Source: Vibrio hippocampi
GTDB taxonomy: Bacteria > Pseudomonadota > Gammaproteobacteria > Enterobacterales > Vibrionaceae
Direction: 5' to 3'
Length of the DNA stretch: 64,000 nt
Assembly: GCF_921292975.1 (NCBI RefSeq)
Contig: NZ_CAKLCM010000002.1
Coordinates: 806,001-870,000, forward strand
Shown: positions 62,767 to 64,000 of the stretch, one piece after another
Numbering within the stretch: the stretch's first letter is position 1
How the letters are laid out: each line of letters starts with the position of its first letter
Made by a program: the position numbers and the translations under genes
The notes under the pieces: generated by a model
What the model was told of the DNA's origin: nothing
Database searches by the model: none
Seen by the model: only the letters and a program-made list of their open reading frames with translations

Positions 62767-64000
62767 TTACCCTTCCTGTTCCTGCGCAATTTTATGCTCA
62801 AACTCACGACTCAGACTGACTTTTTTAAGTTTTGCTGTCGCGCTTATTTTGTTGCTAGCAATAATGGTTATCTTATTTTGAGTGCGAGTAATTAAGGTCG
62901 CGAGAATCTTACGGACAAAGGTCTCATCGTAGACGCCATCAATATCATCCAGAATAACAAGGGGTTTATCCGCAAGCACTGCACGCACGATATAGAGTGA
63001 GTAGACGACCTGTCGTGAGAATGGCACTCGTTGATTGCCACTGAGTTGAGTATAGAAACCATCAGGAAGGCTATCTATCTGGGCTTTTATACCTAGCGTC
63101 TCACAAAGCGCATAGGCTGCAGTGTTCGATTTCGGTTTAAAACAGGTTAGGTTATCAATAATTGAGCCCTCGACAAACGTACTTTGATTGTTGACGAGAA
63201 TAACGCTGTTTTTCCAGGTGTTATAGTTGATGGCTTCTAAGGGGTTATCATTGATAGTGATTAACAATTGAGCGTCAATTCTCTGTCTTGATAAGCACGA
63301 AGAGAGGTGAGTTTTGCCAGAACCGCTTATGCCGGTCAATAAATAAGCTGTACCTTGATTAAATTGAATTCGCGTTCGATTAGGGAAGACAACCGTTATC
63401 TGCTCTACCGAGAGTTGTTCGTTATTATTGTCCTGCTCGGTCACCAAGTCTAATACTTCACCGATGCGTCGGATATGAAGTTTATTTAATTTCCAACGAC
63501 TTAAAGTGCGCATGACTTGCTGATAAGGAGCGAAGTAACGGTTAGTCAGCATAATGATAGCAGCCATAATACCTTGACTGGATTCTAAGTTGATGACCGC
63601 TGACGCAAGTAAAACCACCACACAAGCAATGGAGAGTTGTTGAGTTAGGGATAAGATAAGCCCAAAGTGTGACTCGATTTGTTCATAGTTAATGGCTTCT
63701 TTCTCTCGATCCTTGATCATCTCTGTCATCAAGCTTTCGATACGATATTCCATGTTTCGAGCCTTGATATCCATCGGGCTTGAAACTATCTCGATAATTT
63801 TAGACGTCGTTAACCCCTCGATATCTGATTTACTCTGTAGATTGGCGACTTTTTTATCAGAAAGTCTCACTGCCGCTACCGCTAAGGCGATTGACGCCAA
63901 TAAAAGCGTTAATCCCGCACCGGTATTAATCACGCCGATTAACGTTATTGTGATGATACTGACTGCTAGGTTGATAAGGGCTCGAACCGATTCTCCGCCA
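62767..64000 (-). CDS. Second ABC exporter, 3' part (runs off right edge)
   Basis: The frame stays open to the window edge (upstream residues GGESVRALINLAVSIITITL precede the first in-window GTG), so the true start lies outside. Visible are membrane helices and an ATPase domain with Walker A GISGSGKTHLSS, signature LSGNQRVPFSRQ (near LSGGQR) and Walker B PLVILDDIDGVYDE, where the catalytic Glu position is Asp. Together with the next gene it resembles RtxB/RtxE-like paired type I secretion ATPases, but is divergent. Confidence 0.78.
   Translation of the reverse strand, partial: GGESVRALINLAVSIITITLIGVINTGAGLTLLLASIALAVAAVRLSDKKVANLQSKSDIEGLTTSKIIEIVSSPMDIKARNMEYRIESLMTEMIKDREKEAINYEQIESHFGLILSLTQQLSIACVVVLLASAVINLESSQGIMAAIIMLTNRYFAPYQQVMRTLSRWKLNKLHIRRIGEVLDLVTEQDNNNEQLSVEQITVVFPNRTRIQFNQGTAYLLTGISGSGKTHLSSCLSRQRIDAQLLITINDNPLEAINYNTWKNSVILVNNQSTFVEGSIIDNLTCFKPKSNTAAYALCETLGIKAQIDSLPDGFYTQLSGNQRVPFSRQVVYSLYIVRAVLADKPLVILDDIDGVYDETFVRKILATLITRTQNKITIIASNKISATAKLKKVSLSREFEHKIAQEQEG

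Overview
The window looks like chromosome I of a Vibrio or a very close relative. This rests on gene content and order: trpE with a trpL leader and an operator almost identical to that of E. coli, rnm-yciO-rluB, sapABCDF beside pspF/pspABC, a two-adaptor RND pump of the vexIJK type after pspC, a GlyGly-CTERM serine protease, and a chromosomal-integron locus directly beside infC-rpmI-rplT, where many non-cholerae vibrios carry theirs. I cannot name the species.

Layout. 1-3480: start of the trp operon (leftward, with attenuator and operator), then rnm, yciO and rluB. 3668-5203: a lone AT-rich gene of unknown function, probably acquired. 5339-13320: sap transport operon and the phage-shock (psp) system with a sigma-54 promoter. 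13495-18705: RND efflux operon (two lipoprotein adaptors and a pump). 18885-21756: two 3-methyladenine glycosylase-family genes around an apparently exported fumarylacetoacetase-fold protein, then an orphan type IV pilin-like gene. 21819-23119: IS10-like element. 23225-30646: ACT-domain regulator, TRAP transporter, CinA-like protein, DedA protein and small hypotheticals. 30912-40188: AAA ATPase, yfaE-nrdB-nrdA, ubiG and gyrA. 40340-46124: LysR regulator, adenosine deaminase, secreted protease, and a three-protein partner-switching module (receiver-PP2C phosphatase, STAS antagonist, HATPase kinase). 46475-49650: thrS-infC-rpmI-rplT, infC starting at AUU.

49777-60615 is the most unusual part: a collapsed chromosomal integron. 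A wrecked intIA gene (internal deletion, at least two frameshifts, missing C-terminus) still has a LexA box upstream and an attI-like core. It is followed by a short cassette array: nucleotidyltransferase-like, VanZ-like, a DUF2947-like protein, a truncated peptide deformylase, an M23 peptidase and a GFA-domain protein. Every one of the first three attC sites is interrupted or abutted by an insertion sequence: two near-identical IS110/IS1111-type copies exactly at the attC 3' core, a different IS1111-like element inside attC2, and an IS10-like element inside attC3. An IS3 element has removed the start of the deformylase gene. The IS1111-like element carries in its noncoding end a 13-base sequence equal to its two target flanks joined together, which is what an RNA-guided (bridge RNA/seekRNA) element would show.

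60622-64000 holds two adjacent divergent ABC exporters of type I secretion architecture, the second cut by the window edge.

A second genome-level theme is a set of degenerate tandem arrays with 15-17 base units (3391, 21751, 30038, 30849, 40292, 41374). Most lie at the 3' end of a gene and three include its stop codon. A related 18-base in-frame repeat lies inside pspF.
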